Below, one piece after another: positions 14,751 through 28,159 of a DNA stretch of 64,000 nt. Origin of the DNA: Acidobacteriota bacterium. GTDB lineage: Bacteria > Acidobacteriota > Terriglobia > 2-12-FULL-54-10. Numbering within the stretch: position 1 is the first letter of the stretch; every line of letters begins with the position of its first letter. Below the pieces are notes generated by a model. The model made no database searches. It had not been told where the DNA came from and saw only the letters and a list, made by a program, of their open reading frames with translations. Both the position numbers and the translations under genes were made by a program. The stretch spans positions 62,001-126,000 of the forward strand of contig SHUM01000001.1 in the NCBI GenBank assembly GCA_009691245.1, written 5' to 3'.

Positions 14751-16114
14751 GCGATATAACGAAACGACCCATGATGATCTTCAAAAAAGCGATTCCGCGT
14801 CGGACATTCCTGCAAGGAGCTGGCGCCACTCTCGCGTTGCCGCTGCTGGATTCGATGGTCCCCGCGCTCGCCGCTGTCGGTGATCCCGCGGCGAAGCCCG
14901 CGCTGCGCTTCGCCACCGTCTACACCGCCAACGGCATGATGATGGACAAGTGGACTCCGGCGGCGGTGGGAAGTAATTTTGAAATCACTCCCATCCTCGA
15001 ACCACTCACGCCCTTCCGCAATCAGATGCTGGTGTTGAGCGGGTTGAATCACGCCAGCGGCCGCGCGCTTGCTGGTGAGAACACCGGCGACCACGCTCGC
15101 GCCGGGGCGACGTATCTCACCGGTGTGCATCCGAAGAAGACCGAAGGCGCCGACACGCGCGCCGGAGTCTCCGCCGACCAGATCGTCGCGCGCGAACTGG
15201 GCAAGCAGACGCGCCACGCCTCGCTCGAACTCGCTCTCGACACGCCCGAGTTGCTGGGCCAGTGCGAGGCCGGCTACACCTGCGCCTACATGAACACGCT
15301 TTGCTGGCGCAGCGAGACTACGCCCATGCCCATGGAAAATCGCCCGCGCATGGTCTTCGAGCGGCTGTTCGGCGACAACGATTCGACCGACCCGGCGGTG
15401 CGTCTGCGCCAGATTCAGAGCGACCGCAGCATCCTCGATTCCGTGCGCGGCAAAGTGAACGCGCTGATCGCCGATGTGGGCTCCGCCGACAAGGCCAAGC
15501 TCAGTGAGTATCTCGACGCCGTGCGCGACGTGGAGCGCGGCATCCGCCTCGCCGAAGAACAGTCCGGGCGCGAACTGCCCGTGCTGACCCGTCCCGAAGG
15601 CGTTCCCGCGACATTTACGGAACATGCGAAGTTAATGTACGACTTGATGCTGCTGGCCTTCCAGACCGATCAGACGCGCGTCATCACCTTCATGACCGGG
15701 CGCGAGTTTGGCGGACGCACCTACCGCGAGATTAATATTCCCGACGGCCATCACGGCCTCACGCACCACCAGTACAAGCCCGACAAGATCGAGAAGGTCA
15801 TCAAGATCAATATCTATCAAGCGCAACACTTCGCCAACTTCCTCGAGCGCATGAGGAACACGCCCGACGGCGACGGGTCGCTGCTGGACCACAGCATGAT
15901 CCTCTACGGCGGGAGCCTGAGCGACGGCAACCTGCACCTGCACGACAATCTCCCCATCCTGCTGATGGGCGGCGCGAACGGCCAGATCAAAGGCGGCCGC
16001 CACCTGCGCTTCCCCGGCGACACCCCCATGCCCAACCTGCTGCTGACCATGCTGGACATGGCCGGCGTGCACCTCGACAGTCTGGGTGACAGCAATGGCC
16101 GGCTAATCCTTTAA
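14747..16114 (+). CDS. Tat-exported DUF1552 protein
   Basis: This is a 455-residue DUF1552 protein. It opens with a twin-arginine signal (IPRRTFLQGAG, Arg18-Arg19, then a hydrophobic LALPLLDSMVPALAA), so it is expected to be exported folded. Family landmarks include RFATVYTANGMMMDKW, LVLSGLNHASG, GDHARAGATYLTG, DTPELLGQCEAGYTCAYMN, ITFMTGREFGGRTY, HHGLTHHQ and a C-terminal LLMGGANGQIKGGRHL segment. The fold resembles alkaline-phosphatase/sulfatase-like DUF1501 proteins, but no activity has been shown. It overlaps the upstream DUF1592 gene by 4 bases and is almost certainly its functional partner. Confidence 0.95.
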
Positions 16115-16190
16115 TGAGGGGAGTCGGGAGTTGGGGAAGCCCGATCATCCTTCCGTTCTGGTGCGGGATTGGATGGGATAAGTGATCTGC

Positions 16191-17168
16191 TCAGTCCACG
16201 TTGCAGGTTGGGAATTCCCGTTGGTAGAACAGAACATTCTGTTTCTTATTGAAGCGAGTACTGTCTACGATCTCGAGTTTCCAATTGCGTCTGCGGCCTG
16301 GAGGCGTCGGGAGCTTAAGCTCTAACCGGTAAAATTCTTTAATTTGTTTATACATAGCGGTAATTCTAGGCCGAATGGCTTCCTTGACATGCTTCGGCAT
16401 ATTCGGATCGAGTGTCCTGGGCATCCGAAGCATCCACCCTCCCGTTGCTTTCACCATTTCTTCCACTTCGTCAAGATCGTCAGGGTAATAATACGTCCTG
16501 TCGTTCATGGCGGTAGGTTCGCTTAGCGTAATTGCAAACAACCTGATTCCAACAGCGACCAACGCGCGCCGTACTTCGTCCGCAGAACGGCGGCTGGCAT
16601 TATCCTCCCCATCGGTAATTAGATAAATCACATCTCCGTCTCCCGATGGCCCAAAAAGCTTAATGGCATCAAGAATGGTATCGCGGAGGCCGGTCGTCCT
16701 GTTCTTGTTGGGTGGGTCCAGCGGCTTATCGATGATCAAATGAAGCCGCTCAATTAGAAGGTTTGAATCGGATTAAAAATCCATCTGCGTCCTAAATCCG
16801 GTCGAAAAGCTCGCCAGCGCCAGAGCGTTTCCGCCTGTAAGTTCCCGAATGGCATCGGCCGCCGCCTGGACTGCGAAATTCCATATCTCGTGGTCCAAAG
16901 TTATACTTCCGCTCACGTCGAGAAGCATCAGAATGCGTCGGGGCTGGTGATCAATCATGGCCGACTTTATTTCGACAGGCTTTCCCCGGAACTCCCCTCG
17001 AAAACTGGAGATATCCAATCCGGCAACCAGCTCGCCTCGGGAATCTATTACGCCAACGGGTACGCTTTGTTGCAGGCACGACTCCTGCCCCAGGAGAATG
17101 CGCTCTGTGAGGAGCAATAGAATTAATATTCGACTAAGGTTGGTCGAATTCATGGCCTTTTTCATCAT
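16191..17168 (-). pseudogene. VWFA-domain secreted protein interrupted by in-frame TAA
   Basis: This is an acidobacterial VWFA-related protein (TIGR03436-like). A signal peptide (about residues 8-28, LILLLLTERILLGQ) precedes a short beta region (VPVGVIDSRGELVAGLDISSF). The VWA domain then begins with the MIDAS motif MLLDVSGSI. The frame stops at TAA (16773-16775) after FRTQMDF, yet the same frame continues with SDSNLLIERLHLIIDK, a TGLRDTILDAI helix and VIYLITDGEDNASRR, which are the rest of the VWA fold. So one gene is broken by a single nonsense codon. It starts 8 bases after the ankyrin gene stop, apparently co-transcribed with it. A start at 17153 is also possible. Confidence 0.82.
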
Positions 17169-17176
17169 TACAAACG

Positions 17177-18790
17177 CTACTTGGGCAGCACCACTGCCGG
17201 GGGCGGCTCGGTGCGCTGGCTTTGGTTCATCTGGAATTCGTAGGAGTCGGCCACCGCGGTGAAGTAACCCGGCGTGTCGAGCGGCGTCGCGCCCAGCTTG
17301 AGCAGCAGGTCGCGCGTGCCGGGGCGCAGGATTTCGCCCAACTCATCGCCCTTGGGGACCCAGGGGAGGCGGTTGCCGGAGGCGATGGTCAGCGGCGTCT
17401 GCTGATACTTGTCTTTGATGTTCACGTTGGCGCCTTTGCCGGCGAGGTAACTAATAATCGCGTCGGCGCCGCTCAACGACGCGCCGTGCAGCGCGGCCAA
17501 GCCGTCTTCGGTCTGGGCGTTCACGTCGTTGCCCATCTCGACGGCGAGCTTCACGGCCTCGAAGGCCAGCTTCTTTTCATCGTCGGTCAGGTCCTGCGCG
17601 CGACCCACTCCGGCGGCCACCATCAGCGGCGACAGATTGGCCTTGGTCGCCACGCGCGGATCAGCGCCCTTCTCCTGCAACATGCGCATGGACATCACGT
17701 CGCCGGTTACCGCGGCCAGCAGAAACGCCGTTCCGCCGACCAGGTTGCCGCCGCCGTAGCCGCCCACGGGCGGGCCTTTCACCAGACGCAGGTTGGGGTC
17801 CGCGCCGCGCGCCAGCAACGCCTTCACTAGCCCCTGCAAATTCGGGCGGAAGATATACGCCTGATAGTTGGCGTAGGCGATCCCGTTCAGATGGGTCATG
17901 CCCGTGGTCATGGAGTAGTGCAGCGCGGTGGCGCCGTACTCGTCGCGGGCGTTGGCGTCGGCGCCCTGTTCCAATAGAAACTGCGCCAGCGCCTCATGCC
18001 CGCTGGCCGCGGCCATTAAGAGCGGCGTCATGGTGCCGGTGGTTCCCGGCTCGGGCGGAGTCTCAGCTTTGATGGACGACGGCGGCGGCGGGGGATATTG
18101 GAGAATGGGCGGCCCGGTAATTTTCTTGACCGGCATGGCCTCGTTGACGTCGGCACCAGCGGCCAGCAGGACGCGCGTGGTCTCGATATCGCCGACGCGA
18201 GCGGCGAACATCATGGGCGAGAATCCGCCCTTCGAGCGCAGATGAATGTCCGCGCCCTTGTCGATCAAAACTTTGGCCACGTCGGCGTGCTTCTGCGCGA
18301 CGGCCCACATCAGCGCGGTCTGCCCCATCTCGGCGTCAACGGCTTCCAGGCGCGCGTCGGCCTCGGCCACCAGCTTCGCGCCCTCCGCGCTCCCCGAGCG
18401 CGCGCAGGTCATCAGCACGGTCTCGCCCGAGGGCAGAGCGGCGGAGTGATCCGCGCCGGCCTTCAACAAGCTGCGAATAATGGCGGCGTTGCTGTTGCGG
18501 CAAGCCAGCGTGAGCGGCGTAACGCCATATTCATTGGCGGTGCGCGGGCTGGCTCCGGCGGCGAGCAGGGCGTCCACGGTTGCGGCGTCATCCCAATGCG
18601 CGGCCCAGTGCAGGGCCGTCGCGCCGTCGGGCTGCGCGGCGTTCACGTCGGCCCGCTCGGCGATGAGCGCGCGGACGGCCTCGCGGTTCTTGGACTTGGC
18701 CGCATCCACCACGCGCAGGTCGGCGGAGTAGGCCGATCCGGCGCATAGAAGCAGCGCGGCAAGCAGGGTAGTCCGTGGTGCATTTAACAT
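17177..18790 (-). CDS. Exported ankyrin-repeat protein
   Basis: The protein has about 537 residues: a signal peptide (TTLLAALLLCAGSAYSA) followed by roughly eleven ankyrin repeats, recognisable by GATALHWAAHWDDAATVDALLAAG, TPLTLACRNSNAAIIRSLLKAGAD, TALMWAVAQKHADVAKVLIDKGADI and TPLLMAAASGHEALAQFLLEQGADA-type units cited here in part. Ankyrin repeats mediate protein binding; no enzymatic domain is visible. A Pro-rich loop (ILQYPPPPPSSIKAE) interrupts the stack after about residue 235. The start at 18790 is preceded by AGGG at 8 bases; an ATG at 18805 is the alternative. The VWFA gene follows 8 bases downstream, so the two probably form an operon. Confidence 0.9.
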   Translation of the reverse strand: MLNAPRTTLLAALLLCAGSAYSADLRVVDAAKSKNREAVRALIAERADVNAAQPDGATALHWAAHWDDAATVDALLAAGASPRTANEYGVTPLTLACRNSNAAIIRSLLKAGADHSAALPSGETVLMTCARSGSAEGAKLVAEADARLEAVDAEMGQTALMWAVAQKHADVAKVLIDKGADIHLRSKGGFSPMMFAARVGDIETTRVLLAAGADVNEAMPVKKITGPPILQYPPPPPSSIKAETPPEPGTTGTMTPLLMAAASGHEALAQFLLEQGADANARDEYGATALHYSMTTGMTHLNGIAYANYQAYIFRPNLQGLVKALLARGADPNLRLVKGPPVGGYGGGNLVGGTAFLLAAVTGDVMSMRMLQEKGADPRVATKANLSPLMVAAGVGRAQDLTDDEKKLAFEAVKLAVEMGNDVNAQTEDGLAALHGASLSGADAIISYLAGKGANVNIKDKYQQTPLTIASGNRLPWVPKGDELGEILRPGTRDLLLKLGATPLDTPGYFTAVADSYEFQMNQSQRTEPPPAVVLPK

Positions 18791-18997
18791 ATGTTGTGCC
18801 CTCATTCCGTCCAGTTATATCCAGCCATAGCCCTATTGTCAACCGCGAAAGTCACGTGGCGCTCGGCTCGGCATGACTTCGAAATGGGAATGGATTAGGA
18901 TCGAACAGCCCTCTTTCAGATGAATGCCGGTGTGCTGACCCGGGAGCCTCGAATGTAAAAGCGGTGGCTCTTTGGACGGGTCGTTTAGAATAAGAGC

Positions 18998-19378
18998 ATG
19001 ACTGGCGTGCGCATGGACAAGTGGCTTTGGGCCGCGCGATTTTTCAAGACACGCGCGCTGGCGTCGCATGCGTGTGAGTTGAGCAGGGTAACCTCCAACG
19101 GGCAGCGCGCCAAGGCGGCGCGCGAAGTCCGTGTCGGCGACCTGCTGCAGGTCTCGAACGATGCCGGCGACTTCACCGTCGAGGTGCTCAGCTTGAGCGA
19201 GATGCGTGGCCCGGCGGCGGTGGCGCAGACACTCTACCGCGAGACGGACGAGAGCAAGCAGTTGCGAGCCGTTGCAGCCGCCGCGCGCAAGGAAGTTCCA
19301 CAATATGAGGGTGAGTGGGGCGGCCGGCCCTCGAAACAGGACCGCCGCACGCTGAACAAACTCCGCGATCGCAACTAG
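18998..19378 (+). CDS. hslR: S4-domain ribosome-associated heat-shock protein Hsp15
   Basis: This is a 126-residue S4 RNA-binding protein of the Hsp15/HslR family, which recycles stalled 50S subunits carrying nascent peptidyl-tRNA. The S4 domain is at the N-terminus (RMDKWLWAARFFKTRALASHACELSRVTSNGQ, shown by its MDKWLWAARFFKTR and VRVGDLLQV motifs). A basic C-terminal extension ends KQDRRTLNKLRDRN. The ATG at 19013 (MDKWLW) is an alternative start. It converges on lysS, with a palindromic repeat between the two stops. Confidence 0.92.
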   Translation: MTGVRMDKWLWAARFFKTRALASHACELSRVTSNGQRAKAAREVRVGDLLQVSNDAGDFTVEVLSLSEMRGPAAVAQTLYRETDESKQLRAVAAAARKEVPQYEGEWGGRPSKQDRRTLNKLRDRN

Positions 19379-19394
19379 CTTCCAGCAGAAAAAT

Positions 19395-19450
19395 ATCCGC
19401 AGATTACGCAGATTGAAAATGCATCTGTGAAATCTGCGTAATCCGCGGAT
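19395..19450. repeat. Family E inverted repeat between hslR and lysS
   Basis: ATCCGCAGATTACGCAGATT (19395-19414) and its near-perfect reverse complement (19431-19450, one mismatch) flank a 16-base loop. It lies between two convergent stop codons and could terminate both transcripts. Confidence 0.9.
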
Positions 19451-19453
19451 GAC

Positions 19454-21043
<1,590 letters not shown>

Positions 21044-21150
21044 GGTGTTTGGGCTCCGTCAGCCAGCCTGCATTCAGCCGGGTAGGACATTATATGGACC
21101 GGCTTCGCGCGGCGTCAACTTGGAGGGACGCGCGGGTATTGTCCTAGGTT

Positions 21151-21244
21151 TGTGTTGCTCCGTATACCTCTGCGTCCTCTGTGGCTTAGTACGACCTCAA
21201 CCGCAGAGGTCGCAGAGGCACGCAGAGGTATGCCCGCAACACAC
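21151..21244. repeat. Family D inverted repeat (CTCTGCGTCCTCTGYGG)
   Basis: The left arm TGTGTTGC...ACCTCTGCGTCCTCTG (21151-21183) matches the reverse complement of the right arm (21200-21244) imperfectly, with small gaps. The same core builds the element found inside lolC (34855-34988). It lies upstream of both lysS and clpB. Confidence 0.85.
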
Positions 21245-21332
21245 AAATCAGAACACATTCGTCAATATAATTAGGTATTTATATATTAGTAAATGTTGTG
21301 CAAGCTATTGAATATAAATGTAATAAAAATAC

Positions 21333-21361
21333 TTGACAGTACTACGCTCATATTTTATTAT
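21333..21361 (+). promoter_or_regulatory. Strong sigma70-type promoter for clpB
   Basis: TTGACA (21333-21338) and TATTAT (21356-21361) are separated by an ideal 17 bases within a markedly AT-rich stretch (21260-21380) unlike the rest of the window. A predicted start near 21368 leaves a leader of about 27 bases, with AAAGGA 7 bases before the ATG. CTTGACA-N7-GCTCATA overlaps the -35 and weakly resembles the HspR HAIR operator (CTTGAGT-N7-ACTCAAG), matching 5/7 and 4/7; heat-shock control is only a possibility. Confidence 0.7.
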
Positions 21362-21394
21362 CTATATATTATATGTATTTGAAAGGACTATCCC

Positions 21395-24064
<2,670 letters not shown>

Positions 24065-24088
24065 ATCGCCGCCATCTCTTCGCGCCAG

Positions 24089-24117
24089 TGTCATCCTGAG
24101 CGCAGCGAAGGAAATTC
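24089..24117. repeat. Half copy of family C repeat
   Basis: GTGTCATCCTGAGCGCAGCG and flanking bases match one arm of the family C palindrome. No opposite arm is present, so it is a degenerate or solo copy downstream of clpB. Confidence 0.7.
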
Positions 24118-24242
24118 GCCTTCCACCGGCTGCTCACGCCGGCTGATCGCGCTGGCTACTGACGCCGCCAGCTTGACGGTTACGGCTGGCGGCCCGTATC
24201 CTTACCTATTGACATTGTTGCCTGTGGAGGCGCTACCGTTCT

Positions 24243-24629
24243 ATGCCGATGTACGAATATCAATGCGGGGCTTGTGGTCATCGGTTGGAAGCCATCCAGA
24301 AATTTTCCGATAAGCCGTTGAAGTCCTGCCCGAAGTGCAAGAAGCCGAAGCTGGAACGCCTGCTCTCCAAGTCTTCCATCCAGTTCAAGGGCAGCGGCTG
24401 GTACATCACCGATTACGCCAAGAAGTCCTCGCCGGAGGTTTCGAAATCCGACTGGGGCAAATCTGCTGAAGGTAAGTCGGATGGCGGCAAGTCAGAGAGT
24501 GACGGCGGATCGAAAGAAAGCAAGACCGAGACCACCAAAGAGTCCTCAAAGGACAAGGCCTCCAAAGACAGCAGTCCCACTTCGACGGAAAAGGCCAAAC
24601 CCGCCAAAGAGTCCTCTGCCAAGAAGTAG
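24243..24629 (+). CDS. FmdB-family zinc-ribbon protein with Ser/Lys-rich tail
   Basis: This is a 128-residue protein. The first 60 residues are the FmdB putative regulatory zinc ribbon: MPMYEYQCGACGHRLE supplies CxxC and CPKCKKPKLERLLS the second CxxC, followed by IQFKGSGWYITDY. The remaining half is a low-complexity tail of Ser, Lys, Glu, Asp and Thr (GKSESDGGSKESK-type), probably disordered, which is common in acidobacterial members. FmdB proteins are small, often near acyl-CoA or metabolic genes, and of unknown mechanism. It lies about 180 bases after clpB with no clear shared promoter. Confidence 0.9.
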   Translation: MPMYEYQCGACGHRLEAIQKFSDKPLKSCPKCKKPKLERLLSKSSIQFKGSGWYITDYAKKSSPEVSKSDWGKSAEGKSDGGKSESDGGSKESKTETTKESSKDKASKDSSPTSTEKAKPAKESSAKK

Positions 24630-24672
24630 CTCCCGGGAAATGAGCCCTGAGATGTAGGTAGTGGGTCAGATT

Positions 24673-24850
24673 GACGTCAGGGCACGACTTCAGTCGTGCC
24701 GAAACGACGCGATGGCCACAGCGGTTTTAACCGCTGTGGTGCGATGTGCAGACTGACATCGCGTGCCTGACACGGCTGAGAACCTCAGGGGTTAAAACCC
24801 CTGATAATGGGGCTGACTATTCGGCACGACTAAAGTCGTGCCCTGACGTT
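24673..24850. repeat. Compound array of four perfect palindromes (family B)
   Basis: Within 180 bases lie four perfect short palindromes, each with a 2-base centre: GGCACGACT/AGTCGTGCC at 24681-24700, CCACAGCGGTT/AACCGCTGTGG at 24716-24739, CAGGGGTT/AACCCCTG at 24786-24803, and GGCACGACT/AGTCGTGCC again at 24823-24842. The outer pair also forms an inverted repeat bounded by ACGTCAGG / CCTGACGT. There is no gene inside. The layout looks like a composite REP/BIME-type element. Confidence 0.92.
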
Positions 24851-24896
24851 CTACAGATTTGAAAATGGGCCCACCATTGCGAAGTAATCTCCGGCG

Positions 24897-24919
24897 CAAT
24901 CAATCAATCAATCAATCAA
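24897..24919. repeat. Tetranucleotide microsatellite (CAAT)n
   Basis: CAAT is repeated 5.75 times, ending 7 bases downstream of the stop of the following leftward gene. It is outside any gene, so slippage would not shift a reading frame. Confidence 0.95.
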
Positions 24920-24926
24920 ATTGGGA

Positions 24927-25139
24927 TTAACGCGAGGGGCCGCGGCGATCCTCGCTGTTGCGGCGGTCGCGGCCTGTGCGGCGATCGACCATCTTGAATA
25001 CCCAGTCGGTCGTGGCGCGGCAGCGCAGGCAGTGCTTGGGCGTAGTCTTGCCGCCACGCATCTCCGTAACAATGGACTCGTCCAGAAAAAACGTCTGGCG
25101 GTTGCCGCAGCTTTCGCAGGTGAGCAGTGAAGTGGGCAT
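24927..25139 (-). CDS. Small zinc-ribbon protein with C-terminal DRR repeats
   Basis: This is a 70-residue protein with two CxxC pairs (CESCGN at 8-13, CLRCRA near 37-42), spaced as a zinc ribbon. An Arg/Asp-rich tail with repeated DRR elements (VDRRTGRDRRNSEDRRG) follows. Similar DRR-tailed short proteins occur in Acidobacteriota; function is unknown, and nucleic-acid binding is a guess from charge and zinc ribbon. It lies downstream of bamA on the same strand, with a family A half-repeat between them. Confidence 0.7.
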   Translation of the reverse strand: MPTSLLTCESCGNRQTFFLDESIVTEMRGGKTTPKHCLRCRATTDWVFKMVDRRTGRDRRNSEDRRGPSR

Positions 25140-25193
25140 AGGGAAAAGTTTAGCACGCCGCCCGGCTGGCTAAGGCACCGGATTCAGCCAGCG

Positions 25194-25222
25194 GAGCCGC
25201 GACCGGGAGGGAGCGGGACCGC
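25194..25222. repeat. Solo half copy of family A repeat
   Basis: GAGCCGCGACCGGGAGGGAG followed by CGGGACCGCT matches the left arm of the family A palindrome. The opposite arm is missing. Confidence 0.75.
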
Positions 25223-25237
25223 TCACACAAAGAAATA

Positions 25238-28159
25238 TTAGAAGGTGCGGCCGATGGTGAATTTGAAGGTGGAGGCCGGTTCCGAGTAGCCGCGCGGGCT
25301 GGCGAACTGCTGGATGGCGCTCTGGTACGTCGCGCTATTGGGGAATAGCGCGCGGTCGATCAGCGGTTGCGGCGTGATGTTGGTGTTGAGCCGTAGAGGA
25401 TTGTAGGCCCAGTACACGCGGAACGGAGCGTTTACAATGGGCATGATCACTTGTAGTTCCAGGCCGGTGGAGGCGCGCCATTGGCCGTTGGTGTCGGCGG
25501 CCAGATCCACGATGCGCTTGAAGTCGGAGCTGGGGAACAGGTTGGTCAGCTCGGTAAGGCGCTGCGAAGTCAGCTCCAATTGATTGCGATGCCAGGCCAT
25601 GTTGATGCCGGCGTCGGCGAAGGCAGCCAGAAAGACTGGGCCAAAAATCGGAATGCGGTATTCGAAGTTGCCGATCACCTTGGTGTCGCCGCCGGGGAAG
25701 GTGATGCGGTTGACGGGAACCTGCACGGTCTGCGCAACACGCTCCTCCAGGCCGATATTGCTGGTTCCGGTGCCGATACGCGGCGTGCCGTCAGCATTCA
25801 GCACAGCCATGAATGTCGTGTCCGGCAAAAATGCGACGGGTCCGATGGTGAAGGAATCGAAGCCGCGAACATCGTTCTCGCCACCGGCGTAGAAGCGCGT
25901 GAAGGGCGGCAGCACGCGGCCCTTGAAGCCGTTCATGGTGGAAGCGCTCAAATGGAAGCCCAGGGTGCGTCCGCCGCCGCCGAACGGGCGGAAGTGTTTG
26001 ATATCCGCCGCCGGCCGGTACATGCGCACATTGCCGCCCAAGCCCGCCAGTTCCAGGCTGCCGAACAGGCTGGTGCCTCGGCTGGGCGTCAGCGGATGAT
26101 CCACGGTGTTGTAGGTATAGGTCGGCGTGATCTTGCTGGTGCGAATGCCTTGCAACTGATCGGTGCCGCCGAAGCCGTTGAAATTCAAATCTTCAAACAG
26201 GCGTTGCGACACGGTGCTGAAAGTTGTCACCTTGCTGGTGTCGTATCCATACGAGAAGCCCAGGCGCGAGAAGCTGCCGCGCAGCGGGTAACTCGCAAAG
26301 GCGGTGATGCCGGTGCTCGACTGGCGATAGTTCTGAATATTGTCCGCGCCCAGCAGATCGAAGATGGGCCGGATGTCCTGGCCGGACAGGACCGAGGCCT
26401 GCTGCGCCTCGTCGAAATTGTAGCGGCGGGAGAAGACCGTCCAGCCCACCTGCAATGGGCGGTCAAACAAATAAGGATGCGTCAGGCCGACCACGACGTT
26501 GCGGTCCAGGCTTCCCAGCTGCGCGTCGAAGGTGAGCGTCTCGCCGAGGCCGAGGAAGTTGTTGGTCTGATAGCCGAAGCCCACGAAGCTGCCCGACAGG
26601 CCGCTGACGCCGCCCGAAAAATTGATGGCATTCTTGCCTTTTTCCTTCACCGTTACGGCGATGTCCACGGTGCCGGCGTTGTTGTTGGTCTGGATGTTGG
26701 AGTCCTTGCCGGGCTCGAGTTTATCGAAGTAATCGAGCTGGTTCAGGCGCAACATGCTGTTCTCCCACAGACGGGAGTTGAACAGCGAGCCTTCCTCCAC
26801 CATCAGTTCGCGCCGGATGACTTTGTCGCGCGTGGTGGTGTTGCCGCTGAATTCGATGCGGCGCACCACGAACTGCTTGCCTTCCTCCAGATTGAAGGTC
26901 ATGTTGATGAGCTTGTTCTGCTCATTGATCTCGGTGTCCGGGCTGGCCACGAAATTGATGTAGCCGAACTCGCCGTAGAGCTTGCGCAGATTCTCCAGGC
27001 CCTTGCGAATCTCCGAGACGTTGAAGATGTCGCCCTCGGTCATGGCGAACATGGGGCGCAACGCGGTGTCGGCCTCGCGGAACAAAGTCGAGTTCTTGAA
27101 CGACACGGTGCCCAGGCGATACTGCTCGCCTTCCACCAACGGAATTTTAATATCCACCTTCTGGCCCGTCTTGCCAAAAAATAGCGCGGGCGGGAAGACC
27201 AACTTGCCGTACCAGGGCAGTCCGGAGAGCGCGCTGCCGCCGGTGGTGCGCGTGGAGGTGGCGGGATCATTCACCAGCACCTTGAAGTAGCCGCGATCCT
27301 GATACGCGCCGCGCACCATTTCCAGATCTTCATCAAGCTTGTTCTTGTCGTAGGTCTTGGCGAAGATGCTGGTGAGGAACACGCTGTAGGGAATGCCAAT
27401 GGGGCGCGAATGCCGCATCGAGCGCACCAGCGTCCCACGGCCAATAATGCTGTTGCCCTCGAAACTAATGTCGCCCACTTTCACTTTGGGGCCTTCATTG
27501 ATGTTGAACGTCAAGGCCACCGATGACGGCGGGATAGGCCGCGATTCGACGTTGATGGTCGCCATCTGGCGACCGCGCTCGGCCAGCAGGTCTTTCAGTA
27601 CCTGTTCGGCGCGCTTGATGCGGGTGGGCTCGAAGCGGCTCTCCACGGTCAAGCCGACCTTGCGGTCGCGGAAACGGTCCAGAATGTCCGAGGTGGTAAC
27701 AGAGGTGTTGCCCTTGTACTCGATGCTGCGGATATTGGGCCGCTCTTTCACCTCAAAGGTGATGAGCTTGCCGGTTTCGCCGTCTTCCACGTTCAGCACG
27801 ATGTCGTCAAACAGGCCGGTGTTGTAGAGCGCCATGAAGTCACGGCGCAGCGCGGCTTCGTCAAAGGCGTCGCCCGGTTGCGTGAAGATGCGCGCGCGCA
27901 TGGTGGCGGCGGGAACGCGGCGGTTACCGCGGAATTCCACGGCTTGCACTTTCTGCGAGGCACCGGCCTGCGTTGCCGCCGCGGCCGGTGTTTGGGCGGC
28001 GGGAGGATTCTGTGGAGTGATCTGCGCGCCGGCTGGCCGGGGAAACACTCCGAGCGCCATGACCATGGTAACCACCAGAGTCACCACTGGCAGGGTTACC
28101 ACTGGGGGCACCATTGCGAGAAAAATCTTCACCAGCCCGTTGGGGAACGGTCTATTCAT
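25238..28159 (-). CDS. bamA: Outer-membrane protein assembly factor BamA
   Basis: BamA inserts beta-barrel proteins into the outer membrane. The protein has about 973 residues: an N-terminal export segment rich in Val/Thr (VVTLPVVTLVVTMVMALG), an Ala/Pro/Gln linker, then POTRA domains (VQAVEFRGNRRVPAATMRARI; NIRSIEYKGNTSVT; VKVGDISFEGNSIIGRGTL; YRLGTVSFKNSTLF; VVRRIEFSGNTTTRDKVIRRE), about five in all up to residue 500. The Omp85 barrel follows and ends with the aromatic FKFTIGRTF. The usual length is 750-900; the extra residues are an insert in POTRA 3-4 and barrel loops. I chose the ATG at 28159; a TTG at 28168 also opens the frame. In related genomes bamA follows lolC-lolD directly. Confidence 0.96.
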   Translation of the reverse strand: MNRPFPNGLVKIFLAMVPPVVTLPVVTLVVTMVMALGVFPRPAGAQITPQNPPAAQTPAAAATQAGASQKVQAVEFRGNRRVPAATMRARIFTQPGDAFDEAALRRDFMALYNTGLFDDIVLNVEDGETGKLITFEVKERPNIRSIEYKGNTSVTTSDILDRFRDRKVGLTVESRFEPTRIKRAEQVLKDLLAERGRQMATINVESRPIPPSSVALTFNINEGPKVKVGDISFEGNSIIGRGTLVRSMRHSRPIGIPYSVFLTSIFAKTYDKNKLDEDLEMVRGAYQDRGYFKVLVNDPATSTRTTGGSALSGLPWYGKLVFPPALFFGKTGQKVDIKIPLVEGEQYRLGTVSFKNSTLFREADTALRPMFAMTEGDIFNVSEIRKGLENLRKLYGEFGYINFVASPDTEINEQNKLINMTFNLEEGKQFVVRRIEFSGNTTTRDKVIRRELMVEEGSLFNSRLWENSMLRLNQLDYFDKLEPGKDSNIQTNNNAGTVDIAVTVKEKGKNAINFSGGVSGLSGSFVGFGYQTNNFLGLGETLTFDAQLGSLDRNVVVGLTHPYLFDRPLQVGWTVFSRRYNFDEAQQASVLSGQDIRPIFDLLGADNIQNYRQSSTGITAFASYPLRGSFSRLGFSYGYDTSKVTTFSTVSQRLFEDLNFNGFGGTDQLQGIRTSKITPTYTYNTVDHPLTPSRGTSLFGSLELAGLGGNVRMYRPAADIKHFRPFGGGGRTLGFHLSASTMNGFKGRVLPPFTRFYAGGENDVRGFDSFTIGPVAFLPDTTFMAVLNADGTPRIGTGTSNIGLEERVAQTVQVPVNRITFPGGDTKVIGNFEYRIPIFGPVFLAAFADAGINMAWHRNQLELTSQRLTELTNLFPSSDFKRIVDLAADTNGQWRASTGLELQVIMPIVNAPFRVYWAYNPLRLNTNITPQPLIDRALFPNSATYQSAIQQFASPRGYSEPASTFKFTIGRTF

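Noticed and set aside
24673-24919. CRISPR array
   Set aside because: Repeats are palindromes of different sequence plus a tetranucleotide run; there are no equal-length spacers and no cas genes.
25481-27184. A 567-codon plus-strand frame opposite bamA
   Set aside because: Shadow of bamA; no domain, signal or ribosome site.
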